Shown here: piece by piece, positions 52,801 through 63,767 of the stretch
Layout: every line of letters begins with the position of its first letter
Numbering within the stretch: the first letter of the stretch is position 1
From: Onchidella celtica
Taxonomy: Eukaryota > Mollusca > Gastropoda > Systellommatophora > Onchidiidae
Assembly (NCBI GenBank): GCA_963931925.1
Contig: OZ007573.1
Location: 37,976,796-38,040,795, forward strand
DNA length: 64,000 bases
Reading direction: 5' to 3'
Program-made: the position numbers and the translations under genes
Notes under the pieces: model-generated
Told to the model about the DNA's origin: nothing
What the model saw: the letters and a program-made list of their open reading frames with translations, nothing else
Databases searched by the model: none

Positions 52801-55800
52801 GATGGCAGTCTATTCAACCTCAGGAGACTTCAGGCAAAAACCAAAACAAAAAGTACTCAAGTCTGTGACCTACTATTTGCTGATGATTGTGCACTTCTGG
52901 CACACGATGAGGATAGCATGCAAAACTGTGTTGATAAGTTCTCTAGTGCCTGTGACAACTTTGGCCTCACAATAAGCACAAAGAAGACGGAAGTGCTCCA
53001 TCAGCCTACTCCAGACGACAAGTATCCTGTGACCCCAAATGTCAAAGTCCATGACAGTCTTCTGAAGGTGTCGGAGAACTTCACCTATCTTGGCAGTACG
53101 CTGTCTTCCGCGGCTCGTGTTGATACTGAAATTCTCTCAAGAATCAGCAAAGCCAGCTCTGCATTTGGCAGGCTTCGAAAGAGAGTATGGGATGTTGCCG
53201 GCATTCGCACAGACACTAAGCTGAAAGTGTACAATGCTGTGGTCCTTCCCACCCTACTCTATGGGGCTGAAACCTGGACAGTGTACCAATCGCATGCCAG
53301 AAAGCTAAATCACTTTCATCTGGCCTGCCTTAGAAAGATCCTAAGGATCAAATGGCAGGATAAAATTCCAGACACTGAGGTCCTCAATCGTGCCAAGGAA
53401 TTGAGCATCTTCTGCCACCTGAAAAAAATTCAGCTACGTTGGGCAGGACATGTTGTCAGAATGCCCGACTCCAGACTCCCTAAGCAAATCTTCTTCTCTG
53501 AGCTCTCCAATGGAACGAGGAATGTTGGGGCCCCAAAGAGACGATACAAAGACACTCTCAAGCAATCACTGAAGGCCTTTGCCATTGATGTGAGTGAGTG
53601 AGAAAAGCTCTCGCTTGATCGTGCAAATTGGAGGGCGGCCCTTACCAGAGGCAGCAAAGCATGGGAAGCTGACAGAGTCCAGCAGGCTATCAAAAAAAGA
53701 GAACGGCGCAAGAAAAGGCCCAGTGGTACTGAACCAACGGAGCACTATTGTCATTTATGCGGAAGGGTCTGCAGGGCAAAAATAGGACTTATCAGTCACA
53801 TGAGAAGCCATAAGTCATGAAAGAACAGTCTTTCCATTCTGTCCTCTGTGTCCTCTAGTTCTCTTTATTGTCCATTTGTTGAAATTCTCAACAATTTCTG
53901 TTCTTTATTCCTCTGGTGTTGTTAAGGTCATCATCATACCTGATGGACGAACTATTATTATTATTATAACATTAAAAGATGCGATCCACGAAAAGCCTAT
54001 TGGCAGTCCAGTAGACACATTCAGAAGTCTTCTGTTTAACCCCTAAGTGATTAGTGTTGATATATATCATGTTTGTAGAATTTATAATCATTTAGGCTAA
54101 CTGCTTTTGTTTCAAGAATAATTGAAATAAAATGTATTCTTGCCCATTTTTATGAGAGACAGAAAGTATATTTAACACCATTTAAATTCTCATAACTCTC
54201 ATTCCTAACATTAAAATATCACAATACTTTGAGCTAATATGGCGTAAGTAAAATTTTTTTGTTTTTGTTAAGATGGGCAGCAATATCAAATTTCATTTCT
54301 TCTCATTTCATTTCTTGTTTCTGTTGTGTTGGAATTATGAAGCAATCATGCAATGGAAAGACAAATTTTAACATTATCACACTTCACAAAATATATCTAC
54401 GAAACAACAGTACAGCAGATGTTTTCTATTACTGCTTTATATGTCAGGTTGTATACATCTCCCAAAGCTGTGACTCCACAACAGTCAAAGGAGCCTTTGA
54501 TATCTTGGGTGAGGCAAGACTTTGATCATCCTAGTCCAGATGTGCAATCATCAAGAAGAGCCCTGTTAAGCAGATTAGATGAAGTAGCACGCAGTAAGTC
54601 TGGCCTCTCTATGCAGTTTGCTAACTGAATTATCACACTGAATGAGAGTACACAATCAGTTGTTTGAGGCCTATTTCCTTCAATACTTCTTCTCAGATTA
54701 CCAAATTTTAATCATTTACTGGATGTTTTGTATTAGAATTTTTCATTTGTTACTTGGTCAGGTGCAGTTTTAAAAAAAATTACTCTTCATATTGCAAAGG
54801 AAGTAACTTTTTAATAAGGCCTCCAAAGAATTCATGAAAGGATTTTTAACCACTGAGCCTTAAATTCTACTGAATATCATATCACGCATTATAGAAAGAT
54901 GTGAAGGCATGTGGGCATATTTTAACCTTTTCCGTACGTTCTGGGTACAAATGTAGACAGGGGTATAAGAAATTCAGCCGAAATTAGCACAATTACACCC
55001 CAACCCTTAAATTTTCTGTATTCCTCAAATAACATACCAGCAGTCTCTAGGTGTCATTAAAATTTTGTTCTGGGAAATTTTCTTTTGTTTATTTGTGTTT
55101 ACTTTTTAATACAGTACCCCTATCCGTAGGCCGTGGGTAAACATGTAGATTGTGAATGAATCTCTGTAATCTGTAATTAAATACTTTTACAAACGTTCTA
55201 ATCTTCGTGTGCCATCCACTGTGATGGGTAGGGTGTTATTAGTATCGATTATAGGTCGTAGGATAGGAGTAAGTACTTGTACATTCTTTAAAAGTCTTCT
55301 TGTCCATCCCTGGTGGTTCAGAGATTTCATACTGTAGTTTTTATAGATTCTGCTGAGGTGGCTTTCTGTCTGAACAGTGTCAGTACCTTCAGAATAAGGT
55401 TTTGGTAGTTTTCTGGTCTCAAGATGACAGTAGAGAGGACTATGCAAATGACTGAACAGAACAGGGGGGAAATGAGATATGATGAAGGAATGACACTTGA
55501 GGTGGAAAAACAAAGCGGCGATCATGATGAAGAGGCCCTTTTGTGATAGTGATGAATACCAAGGAGGAAGACAATCAAGAAAACAAATATTGACCTGCAG
55601 TTGATGCAGCTGCTTCATATAAAGTGGGCGGAACCAGAACCTGGCACAGCTTGGTGTCAGAAGCCTTGGCTGAAGTAGCTCACTCTCTGGACATGCAGAA
55701 CCAGTATCACCAGCAAACAGCAGTAAAGGGGAACCTTCTACACCCCTCCCATCCATGTTTATTGGAGAACATAACCTGCCAAATGATATCCTTTACTATA

Positions 55801-58800
55801 GGCTTCCTCCCAGTTTTCAGGTCAGAACCTACTGAAAATCTCCAAGAACAGGATACCAAACTGGATCAGCTGCTGATCCTTCATCTGTATTACATGTATC
55901 TTTGGTCTAGGACGACCAAATGGTGTTGACCATAGTAGATAACACAAACAGAAAGGGAAAACAAGTGAGGGGGGAGGAAGAATGGGCGGAGACAACTGAG
56001 GATGAAATGTGGCCCCTAAGTACAGAATTGATATATGTGGGCAGCCTGTATCATGACTTTAATCACACTACTCTCATAAGTGGTATGTCTTTGAAGGAAA
56101 AAGTTGCTCAGACTCCAAGTTACTTTTTCAAAGCGAAGATTTTGCACACTGAGGAACATGTTGAAATCTGAAGATAGTGGTACTGCCGCAGGATGCAAGG
56201 CACATTCTGCACTTTCAGAGATGTCTGGGGAGTGTTTGTGAAGAACTTGGCGGTGCATTATATGCCAGAAACATGTCTCACTATTTATGAACAACTTATT
56301 CCATTCAGGTGAAGATACAGCTTTTTTTTTTTTTCACTATTTACATTCAAAATCAGGGAAAGAATGATCTAAAAGTCTCTTGAGCCCGTGATCCAGAAAC
56401 AAACTACCCATCTATTTTGGGAAAGGGGGGGGGGGGGTGACATTGGGAGACAGGAAGAGGTGAACCTAGCCAGGAACATAGTACTCAGACTGATCTCAGA
56501 CTTTATAAGGAGCGGAAGAAATATCACTTATGAAGACTCCACAGATTCAGAACTGTGTAACTGTCTACAAAAAAACAGAACATAACCTTGATTATTGTAG
56601 CGTCCTAGTCATACGGGCTAACAATGTTGCCCGCAGCCCTCGGCGACCCCTCGTGTGCTAGTTTACTTTTCTGTGATGTCTCGCTGTGTGACGTAATTGT
56701 TTATTGTACATGTAGTTCCATCGAGAACATGAGATATCATTCATGTCGGAGTAATTACGCTAGGTTGGCCTTGGAATGACGCAATTCTGTGACGTGTCTA
56801 AGTGCGATTAGGTGGCCTTTATGCATCCCATAGTTTCTGGATTTCCTGTTCGTGAACGTTCTATCTAGATGAGTATATAAAAGATGGCAAGCGAGTGAGT
56901 GTGTGTGCAAGAGTCAGTTATTCCGCATGTGGGCAAGATCCCATCATTTTGTGTGTGCAGAATCCAATCCGGGTTTTTGTAACTGCGTGCCTTCCTCGTA
57001 AGTAAGCTGTGAGATATCCAACGTTCATCTACAGTTATTAAAAGTTAATGTTTGTAATCGTTCATCGGATCCTGTTTTCATTTATTTCTACAACAGTTCG
57101 AGACAGTTTCATTTTTAAAGGGTAGCAGCTCAGATCACCTGACTCTCCCTATCATAACGTGCTGAAATTTATATCAATTGTTACAATAACAATGGAACAA
57201 AGAAATAAAACATTTTTACCCACCCACCCCTTTTTCAAAATAAGAAATGTACTGCTCTAATTTTCCAACCCAATCAAGATGACTGGCCTCAAAATGCCAT
57301 GTAGCCATCCACACACTCGTTTCCTTCTTACATTTCCTTTCTCATCATCTTCAAATATTGCCCCAATGGTTGTTTGGCTCCAAGAAAGAGAAATATACGG
57401 CATGTTCATGAAAGCTGATGTTGTTGCCGATACCAATGATGGTGGTAGGACAATCAGAAACCACTGTAACATCTGACAATTAAATAAAATCAACCTGTAA
57501 GTATTACTAGATCTAGTTGAACACAGATGTGTCATATCTATTAAAGGAGAAAGCCACCCTAAATGTTTCCATCATGTTTGGTAACCAAGGATGGATCTCC
57601 TGACTGTAAGGAATGTGTGTCTACAAAACTACCAAGGGCATACGGATTGGGGGTAAAATATCGGCATATGGAATAGGTTTTAACAAAGGTCTTGGCGTTC
57701 ACTGTATTTTTAATACTTTTGTTGATTTTGAGCCACAACCGAGTTGAACAGAAGAAAGTCTTCCAACATGAATAGAAAAGTGTGACTGGAAATTATGTAC
57801 TGCTCTACTGTTTACACCCTGCTGGCAGAAAGTCAACTTTATCACACCTGTGTAGTCTAGAAGGAATTTTGTAGCAAAAAGATGTATTAGACTTTGCTTC
57901 AAATCCAAGTGTCATTGTTAATGTAACCTAGATCTAGATATGCAGCTGGTCTCAGTTCAAGAAGGAAATTTATCTTGCCTGGGTCAGCTAGTAACTGGAA
58001 AGACAGGAAAATGTGTTTTAAATCATGTATCAACTATCATTCATCTGAAGTCTTCTATTGATAACATTTTTTTTATTAAATCTATTGCCTTTTTTTTTTC
58101 TTCACTCAATTTGTGTTTTAAAACAGACTGTTAAGTAGTTGAAATCACCACTAAATTCAAATGCAGATATTCATTGCTTGTGTAAAATTTTCTCCACACA
58201 GTGAAACACAGCTCTAGCTCCCCTGTGATTGGTAGTCAGCCCATTTCCAGCAGGTCTGCTTCATCTCTCAGCCGGTCTACAGAAGAGGAAAGTCACTTGC
58301 CTTCTAGAAATGCAATGCCTAGAAAGTCAGGATTGCTTCCTCCTGGTGGGTGCTTATCACATTATTTCATTTTTTCTCATGCGAGAAATTTCATTATCAC
58401 TATCACTGCTGTTCATCTGAAATTTGTATAATGTTATTCAACACTGTAATGCTGTGGGCCATCTTGTGAATGCAGTTAGGAAGGAGACTTGCAAGTTTGT
58501 TGAAGCTCTTACTTATTCCCACAGGTTCCACAGGGAATGCAGGTATTGACACAGGGACATTCACAAGACCAAAGAGAGTGTCTGCCCCTATGCATGGAGA
58601 AGGTGACCAACCACAAGAAGCCCCATATGTACACAGTGCAACTGACATTAGTGATATAGAAAATCTTGCCAAACAACAGGAAGAGAGTAAGTTATTATCA
58701 TTTAGCATAAATGTTAAAAGGATATTTTACGCCTTCCTTGTAAACTAGCTGAGGTCCCCGGCCCTGCCGGGGATAAATCAGCGAAACAATAAATTTCCAA

Positions 58801-60503
58801 TAAAAAAAACTACAGCGATTTGAGACTTGTATGCCTACCGATAGTACGTTTTTTAGGGGGCATGCTGCATCAGTGCATGCTAGATCTAGCTCTCACAGGC
58901 ACTACTGTGATTATGAATCGAATTCCGGGGCCGGAAGTGGAAAAGCGATTAACAAAGAAAGAGGTCATAGGTTAACTAACGTACAATTCGGATCAAACGC
59001 TCTCGCAAATTTACTGTTCCATTCTTATCGCATTATTGGAATAACTCACGAATCCCATAAGCTTTTTTATGCCTATGTACATAGGAACACTGGTCAGTAT
59101 CGTACAATTGTGCGTGCCAAATTTCAGTTCAATACGTCCAGTAGTTTTTGAGTCCATAGGGAACAAAGGGGTTTTCTTACATTTTTTTTGTATAGACTAG
59201 TTGAGGTCCCGGCCCTGCCGGGGATAAATCGGTTTGAATATTGATTTCAGTTCTGGGTGGTTATTATGGACCTGCTTCATCTGGCCTGTTCCTATTTGTT
59301 TATTTTATTTTTGTTTGTTTGTTTTTAAATAAGTCTCACTGCTCTGCCTTTGTGAGTTGACACCCTGCGCATCCCGTACAACTGCATGATTTGCGCACGG
59401 TTTAGTGTGTTTGATAGTGAACACATCGCAGGTAATGATAACGAAACCTTAAAATGGCGAACCATGACTCGAAATAGATCTGAATGATGGCGAAACAATA
59501 AATTTCCAATAAAAAAAAACTACAGCGATTTGAGACTTGTATGCCTACCGATAGTACGTTTTTTAGGGGGCATGCTGCATCAGTGCATGCTAGATCTAGC
59601 TCTCACAGACACTACTGTGATTATGAATCGAATTCCGGGGCCGGAAGTGGAAAAGCGATTAACAAAGAAAGAGGTCATAGGTTAACGAACGTACAATTCG
59701 GATCAAACGCTCTCGCAAATTTACTGTTCCATTCTTATCGCATTATTGGAATAACTCACGAATCCCATAAGCTTTTTTATGCCTATGTACATAGGAACAC
59801 TGGTCAGTATCGTACAATTGTGTGTGCCAAATTTCAGTTCAATACGTGCAGTAGTTTTTGAGTCCATAGGGAATAAAGGGGTTTTCTTACATTTTTTTTG
59901 TATAGATATGATTTCATCTTTATGTTAAGATGATTGATTTTAGTCAGAGATGAGATGATTCAGTGTGAACTGATGGGAGCTGTGAATATTTTTTGTCCTT
60001 GAAATCTTGAAAATGAGGATTCAGATTAAACAATTGAAATCGAAGCAGTGGTGATTCTGGTCAGTCAGTGTCAGGCTAAGTTGATTGTGATCAAAATCAC
60101 AATTCTGAATGGATTTCAAAATAACTGAAGAATTAGAAATCGTCTTTTACTCACATTATCCTACACAGTAGAATGAAAGCTCATTAAATCTTCTGAGCTT
60201 TAGAGACTTGCTATTTCAACAGTTTTTTCCATGTAAACTTTCAGTAACTGCTATTCACGTCACAGTTCAAATCAGTGAAATGTCACACAATGATTGTGTT
60301 GTATGACGTGTGAGTTAGTAGATAAATGAGAATGGGAAGCCTAAATGCCATGTAAGTTACAAATCCATAGGAAATGGTCTGTGTTCAACTCATATTGTAA
60401 CATCAACTTGTCAAAGTTTGTAAAGTAATATTAAATAAGACTTACATTTTATATTTTCTTTCTGTAGGTCTGAGACAAAGCATGACTCCAGCCGGTCGCA
60501 AGG
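46573..60503 (+). CDS. SLAIN-like: SLAIN motif-containing protein gene, first five exons (3' end outside window)
   Basis: Exons 46573-46850, 54448-54593, 58202-58345, 58525-58686 and 60468-60503 all obey GT-AG and keep phase. They give 255 codons plus one base. The protein opens MDSPEPIIDPHNEVRKLQEL, then a coiled coil (VKKLERQNEVLRSK). An acidic stretch DDFEDVDVSDLSIEDDSW continues across the splice into LYTSPKAVTPQ and the block WVRQDFDHPSPDVQSSRRAL. Serine-rich sequence and EEES-LRQSM follow. This matches the N-terminal half of SLAIN1/2, known to bind EB and CLIP proteins at microtubule plus ends and to promote growth through CKAP5. The C-terminal exons should lie beyond 64000 or are unrecognised. 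Introns hold many mobile elements. Confidence 0.88.
47097..47346. mobile_element. Terminal-inverted-repeat element in SLAIN intron 1
   Basis: 24-bp inverted repeats with one mismatch (GGAATTCCGTACGAGATC... at 47097-47120, complement at 47323-47346) enclose ~200 bp of non-coding DNA. That interior includes a segment (47187-47233) shared with 44.5-44.7 kb and 45.5-45.7 kb. MITE-like. Confidence 0.65.
47465..48984. mobile_element. ~1.5-kb element with 16-bp perfect inverted repeats
   Basis: ATATATCATAGGTGCC at 47465-47480 returns reverse-complemented at 48969-48984. Just inside the left end is TTTTCCGCTGTTTAGCGG. ORFs inside (for example 48195-48425) match no family I know. The ATATAT ends are self-complementary, so repeat and target duplication cannot be separated. 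Confidence 0.5.
48985..51761. other. SLAIN intron 1 sequence, no recognised gene
   Basis: Mostly unassigned intron. A GC-rich block at about 50400-50960 with C runs stands out and looks like inserted repeat sequence, perhaps a LINE 5' region. A short duplication of GCGTTACAAGTGCCTTT lies near 50990-51025. No exon is identified. Confidence 0.4.
51774..53820 (+). pseudogene. RTE-like reverse transcriptase, one nonsense codon
   Basis: The frame is open from ATG 51676 to TGA 53599-53601. The first ~32 codons come from host DNA left of the target duplication, so that ATG is not the element's own. RT landmarks: NKSPGVDSIPAEVY, SVIHLYKNKGD, NHRGISLLSI, ESQCGFRKERGT, FVDLTKAFDTV, NGVKQGCVLAPTLF and the catalytic FADD (residues 401-404 of the ORF). 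Then YLGSTLSS, LPTLLYGAETW and RIKWQDKIPDTEVL. TGA at 53599 replaces a Trp codon (VSE*EKLSLDRANW). The frame then continues unbroken to 53818-53820 through a C-terminal C2H2 finger (CHLCGR ... HMRSH). A young but dead copy, related to 3-1220. Confidence 0.88.
51774..53964 (+). mobile_element. 5'-truncated RTE-like LINE with 12-bp target duplication
   Basis: TATAACATTAAA occurs at 51762-51773 and 53965-53976, flanking the insert. The element starts inside the linker before RT (KLRKMKNDWLEER) and ends in a 3' UTR and an ATT-repeat tail (about 53952-53965). Endonuclease and 5' parts are absent. It lies in SLAIN intron 1 in sense orientation. Confidence 0.88.
54448..54593 (+). CDS. SLAIN-like exon 2
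   Basis: A 146 bp exon with an ATGTCAG acceptor and a GTAAGT donor. It encodes LYTSPKAVTPQQSKEPLISW and RQDFDHPSPDVQSSRRALLS, the most recognisable SLAIN block in the window. Confidence 0.9.
54594..58201 (+). other. SLAIN-like intron 2
   Basis: It holds a solo gypsy LTR at 56596-57185. The part at 55.2-56.6 kb contains several overlapping ORFs on both strands (up to 189 codons) without recognisable domains. A G run lies at 56427-56437. Confidence 0.5.
56596..57185 (+). mobile_element. Solo LTR related to the 14.6-kb gypsy element
   Basis: It starts TGTAGCGTCC and ends CAATTGTTACA. The 3' third is clearly similar to 14582-15207: ACAGTTATTAAA, ATCGTTCATCGGATC, TTTCTACAACAG and CATAACGTGCT correspond in order. 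A TATA-like TATATAAAAGATGG lies near 56875. The flanking pentamers (ATTAT and ATAAC) do not make a clean target duplication. Confidence 0.75.
58202..58345 (+). CDS. SLAIN-like exon 3
   Basis: A 144 bp exon with a CCACACAG acceptor and a GTGGGT donor. It encodes a serine-rich linker (SSSSPVIGSQPISSRSASSL, NAMPRKSGLLPP). Phases match its neighbours. Confidence 0.8.
58525..58686 (+). CDS. SLAIN-like exon 4
   Basis: A 162 bp exon with a TCCCACAG acceptor and a GTAAGT donor. It encodes GTFTRPKRVSAPMHGEGDQP and ISDIENLAKQQEE, like the region before the EESLRQ motif of SLAIN proteins. Confidence 0.85.
58745..59196 (-). mobile_element. Helitron-like non-autonomous element, copy 1
   Basis: On the minus strand it begins TCTATACAAAAAAAATG (59196 downward). 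It ends CTAG (58748-58745) followed by T, with a strong GC hairpin (CCCCGGCAGGGCCGGGG) 11 nt before the end. That is the Helitron signature (TC start, hairpin, CTRR end, A/T insertion). It lies head-to-tail with copy 2. Non-coding; located in SLAIN-like intron 4. Confidence 0.75.
59197..59906 (-). mobile_element. Helitron-like non-autonomous element, copy 2
   Basis: Same termini as copy 1: A|TCTATAC at 59907/59906 and hairpin plus CTAG at 59200-59197. It carries ~260 bp near its 3' end (about 59228-59490) that copy 1 lacks. Over the shared ~410 bp the copies differ at only a handful of positions. Confidence 0.75.
60468..60503 (+). CDS. SLAIN-like exon 5
   Basis: A 36 bp exon with a TTCTGTAG acceptor and a GTAAGT donor, encoding LRQSMTPAGRK. 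It completes the EESLRQ motif begun in exon 4, and its phase agrees. Confidence 0.75.
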
Positions 60504-61192
60504 GTAAGTCGCTCTGTGCAAGTGAATGAGGCTTCACGTCCTTTTTCTGTGCGTTCCATTTTCATATCTTGGTCCAAAAATATATTTTGCACATGGAATT
60601 TGAAATTTCATCATGGAAGACTGAATAAGTGAGAGATTTGACTCAAATGTATTCAAGCCCCAAATTTTTTTTATAGGGAGGCATGAAATCTCTCATTGTC
60701 ATAGAAAATATTAGAAACTCAAATTTTGGTACAGTGGAACTTGGTTATAATGAGACACAATGTCTGTTATACCCAAGATCTGGCTATTCCATTGTACAGG
60801 GCAAAGGAGTGCAAGGAAGATACCCATTTTTTATTATTTGCAACACACATCTTGTTAATATGTAGTGTACTTCACTGTCATATTAAATTGACTGCAGATC
60901 TCGGTTTTCATACTCACGACACCCTTGTATCCATCCAATTACAAGATTGGAATTAAAAAAAAAAAAAAAGCGCGCATGCATTTCCAGTGGTTTCCTGTAC
61001 AGTACCATTCAAAGAAGGTGAACAGACTGAGCACATGATAGAGATACACAGAGTGCAGGCTAGTGTGGTGTCACAACACATGGTCAACAAGACCACTGCA
61101 GACAAAGAGGATGCGTGATAAGCATGTGACTGGTAGTGACAAGACAATAGATCCATGTCTAATGAAGCTACTTGGCTGTAACCTATTGGCCC

Positions 61193-62271
61193 TCACTGAG
61201 TCATCACTTTCAAATAACTGTACATAATGTGCTGTCACAACAGGTGGTCAGTAAGGGAGGAAAGTCTAGGTTTAAGCGAGAGTTGGGCAACAGTGTTTTG
61301 GGGGGGGGGGGGGGGGGGATGCTAGCGACAGACAAAGAATAGTACATGTGTGATACCTTACACAGCTGTTCTTGGCAGCCCCACAATTTACCTTATGAAC
61401 TTACAATTCATTGTCTTGGATTGCGGGTGTTTTGATTATCGATAGTAGAGTCTCGATTAAGCCTATCTCCCGGAAATGGCGTGCGTCTATTCTTAGAAGG
61501 GGGGCGGATATCAAGCTGCATCCGCTCGTGTTCAATGATGGCGGATAGCAATGTTAGTTCCGGGGTGAAGGACATTTTGTTTTTTGCAAGAATTTCTGCA
61601 GAACAGAGGGGTCTCTGTGTGCAATCAGAGGAAGCGAGAGTTTGTCCTGTTATGTGATGCAGCAGAAAAACCGCAAATTGAGCTCGATCCTGACGGGTTG
61701 TTAGAAGATAAGAGCGCCAGCAATAAGAACAAATTGTCAGTGTCAACAAAAAGCAAAGAGCTTACCTTACCCATACTGATGGCCACCACAGCAAATCTGT
61801 CTCAAGTGCCTGTGATGACAGTGTTTGATTTACTGCAGTATTTGAGTAAAGGACACAATTATTCTGCTTTACACAGCCACAGGCAGCTAGATGGCTACAC
61901 AACGTGCAAAGATGGCTTTGTGCTAGACCTGCATTGCTGCAAGTACGAATCCAAAAAAGCAAGGCCCTTATGCAGCACTGTTGGGGAAGGTTAACCCCGC
62001 ACAAATCCAAAGGACCCAACCACAGGCCAATTAAAACATTGATCAGTATATTTTTTCTTATCCTATAGTTACTTTGTAATAATCCAGTATGAATATTTTA
62101 TTGTGAATTCTGATGTGAATAAAAATTAATTTGTGCCCTTATGCGCTTAATTTTCTTGAGTTTTCACTGAGTCATCACTTTCAAATAACTATACATAATG
62201 TGCTGTCACAACAGGTGGTCAGTAAGGGAGGAAAGTGCTAGGTTTAAGCGAGAGTTGGGCAACAGCGTTTT
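61193..62271. repeat. ~107-bp direct repeats flanking an 864-bp segment
   Basis: 61193-61299 and 62164-62271 both run TCACTGAGTCATCACTTTCA to GCAACAG(T/C)GTTTT with few differences. The left copy is followed by a run of about 19-20 G. The segment between holds a broken coding sequence (61533-61994). Confidence 0.85.
61533..61994 (+). pseudogene. Broken SAP-like coding fragment between direct repeats
   Basis: A start ATGGCGGATAGC near 61539 gives MADSNVSSGVKDILF, then a frameshift near 61580 leads into LQEFLQNRGVSVCNQRKREF and LLCDAAEKPQIELDPDGLLE. That pattern is SAP-like (hydrophobic-x-LRxxG...LxxRxxELxxL). Later comes VFDLLQYLSKGHNYSALHSH, GYTTCKDGFVLDL and a stop at 61992. I recall similar proteins with a later SWIM zinc finger or YqaJ-type region in mollusc mobile genes. 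The truncation just before that region and the frameshift suggest a dead copy. Confidence 0.5.
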
Positions 62272-62757
62272 CATTAAATGTGATCGGATCTTTTTACAAT
62301 TCAGCCTGGTAATAATCAAGATACAGCAAAACTCTGCTCACACAAGTATGAGTTAACTAACATGATGCCTGTTCAGCATACTCTTGTTCACAAGACCTTA
62401 GATTAGACCCACTGTTTTGTTTTTTAATAAAAGCACTCCGAAAAAAAAACAACAACATGGATAACACCCTGAGTATCTTGATGTGGTGTTGGAGTTTCAT
62501 TACAGTGGAACCTGGATAATAATTTATATGTACACAAAATTCTCTCTTCATGCACACTTCAGTTCTTTTCCTTCTTTAACTTTATTTACACCTTGATATA
62601 AAGTATACCTTGGTATTAAGTATAAATTCTATACATTTATCCACGTTCTGAGGGTAGTAGTGTCTTTAAAAGTAAAATATTTTGACACCATCCTCATCTC
62701 AGACCTGGATCAACCCCGTAGTAGTAGGTGATCTATAGATAAGTTAACCCTCACCCT

Positions 62758-63471
62758 GCGAGGGGCGGCAAAAGTCGGGAAGGTCAAGCTGACCGCGCCA
62801 CGCGCAAGCCCTATTTTCACGTATCAGGTCACTGGCCTTTTTGAGACGTAACCGTGTTATTGTTCACTGTATCTCTTCTAAATCAAACGCATTGTGACAT
62901 GGACATGTTAACCAATGAACCACTGGTCGGAATCACAAAGACTAAGCTTTCAAAGGCTCTCCCCACACTTTCAAAAGATGTAACATCGACATGCAAACTG
63001 TTGCTCAACAAATTTGCAATATTATCTCATTTTCTCACAAGCTGACCACCATCTGGAGTTGTCTGTATCTAAGAACCAATCAGAAACAAGCTCTGAAATA
63101 ATCTTTGCCCCAAATGCCCACATTGGTTTATTAGTATGTGTCAATCGGGATGAAACCATTTGTGTAGGGCTTGGGAAGGCGTGGCTGGTTATCATGCTTC
63201 GTTCTCAAGAAAACTACAGCTGTCAGTTTGGAATCATAAGTCAGATCATTGGTTAGAGACTGACAGACTAAGGTTTTGCTGGTTAATTCATTATCAAGCG
63301 TGATAAGGCATAGCAGCGAATGTTTTCATACCGATCAATAAAAACTGAACCACGTGGACAGCGTATGTGGTCATCGCATTGCGGCACGGGTCATTGACCC
63401 CAGATAAGATTCTCCGTGAGTAAGGTCACTGACCGTGCAGCGGGCTTTACGGGTAGCGCGCGGGGTATGGG
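62758..63471 (-). mobile_element. TTAA-flanked MITE, family B, copy B3
   Basis: 714 bp with TTAA at 62754-62757 and 63472-63475, ends CCCTCACCCTGCGAGG and GCGCGGGGTATGG. Collinear with B2 in opposite orientation and carrying no LTR, so it shows the empty target site for the LTR in B2. Confidence 0.8.
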
Positions 63472-63567
63472 TTAACAATATTGTAAACTTAAAACCATAG
63501 GTAAGCAACACAAATCTTGCTGTTGCTTTGTTAAGAAAAAAAGCTCACACTCAACACAAACACTCAC

Positions 63568-63767
63568 CTTCGAGAACACAAAACGGTAGTTACGGATGTT
63601 GCCAATATGAAGCTGGCTACGCAGGCGATTGCATCGCCTTATCCACTCCATACATCTTTTTCGTTGTGTTTTTGGCTGTGGAAGTCTTTTGAAAGTCACC
63701 TCTTTCATATCCTCATTCGCCTTGAGTCGCTTTTACACACACTCAAAGAGTATGGTTTGTTAACCAT
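63568..63767 (-). pseudogene. Possible THAP-like first exon, frameshifted
   Basis: The minus-strand ATG at 63765-63767 reads MVNKPYSLSVCKSDSRR. After a shift near 63710 it continues MKEVTFKRLPQPKTQRKRCM and WIRRCNRLRSQLHIGNIRNY, then RFVFSK directly before a GTGAGT donor (63562-63567). The pattern CKS...F-RLP...W....(C/V)-SK-HF recalls a THAP zinc finger of P-element-type or host proteins, with HF expected in the next exon. The first cysteine is not evident. Low certainty. Confidence 0.3.

Noticed and set aside
55648..55670. TGGTGTCAGAAG, resembling a tRNA-Leu primer binding site
   Set aside because: No LTR end precedes it and no gag follows; a 12-bp match alone is not enough.
55187..55756. 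189-codon minus-strand ORF in SLAIN intron 2
   Set aside because: No recognisable domain; overlapping ORFs on the other strand are equally long and the context is intronic.
58831..59861. A 106-codon ORF preserved in both Helitron-like copies
   Set aside because: The copies are so similar that preservation carries no weight. Of four differences in the ORF two are silent and two change residues, so there is no sign of selection, and the product matches no family.
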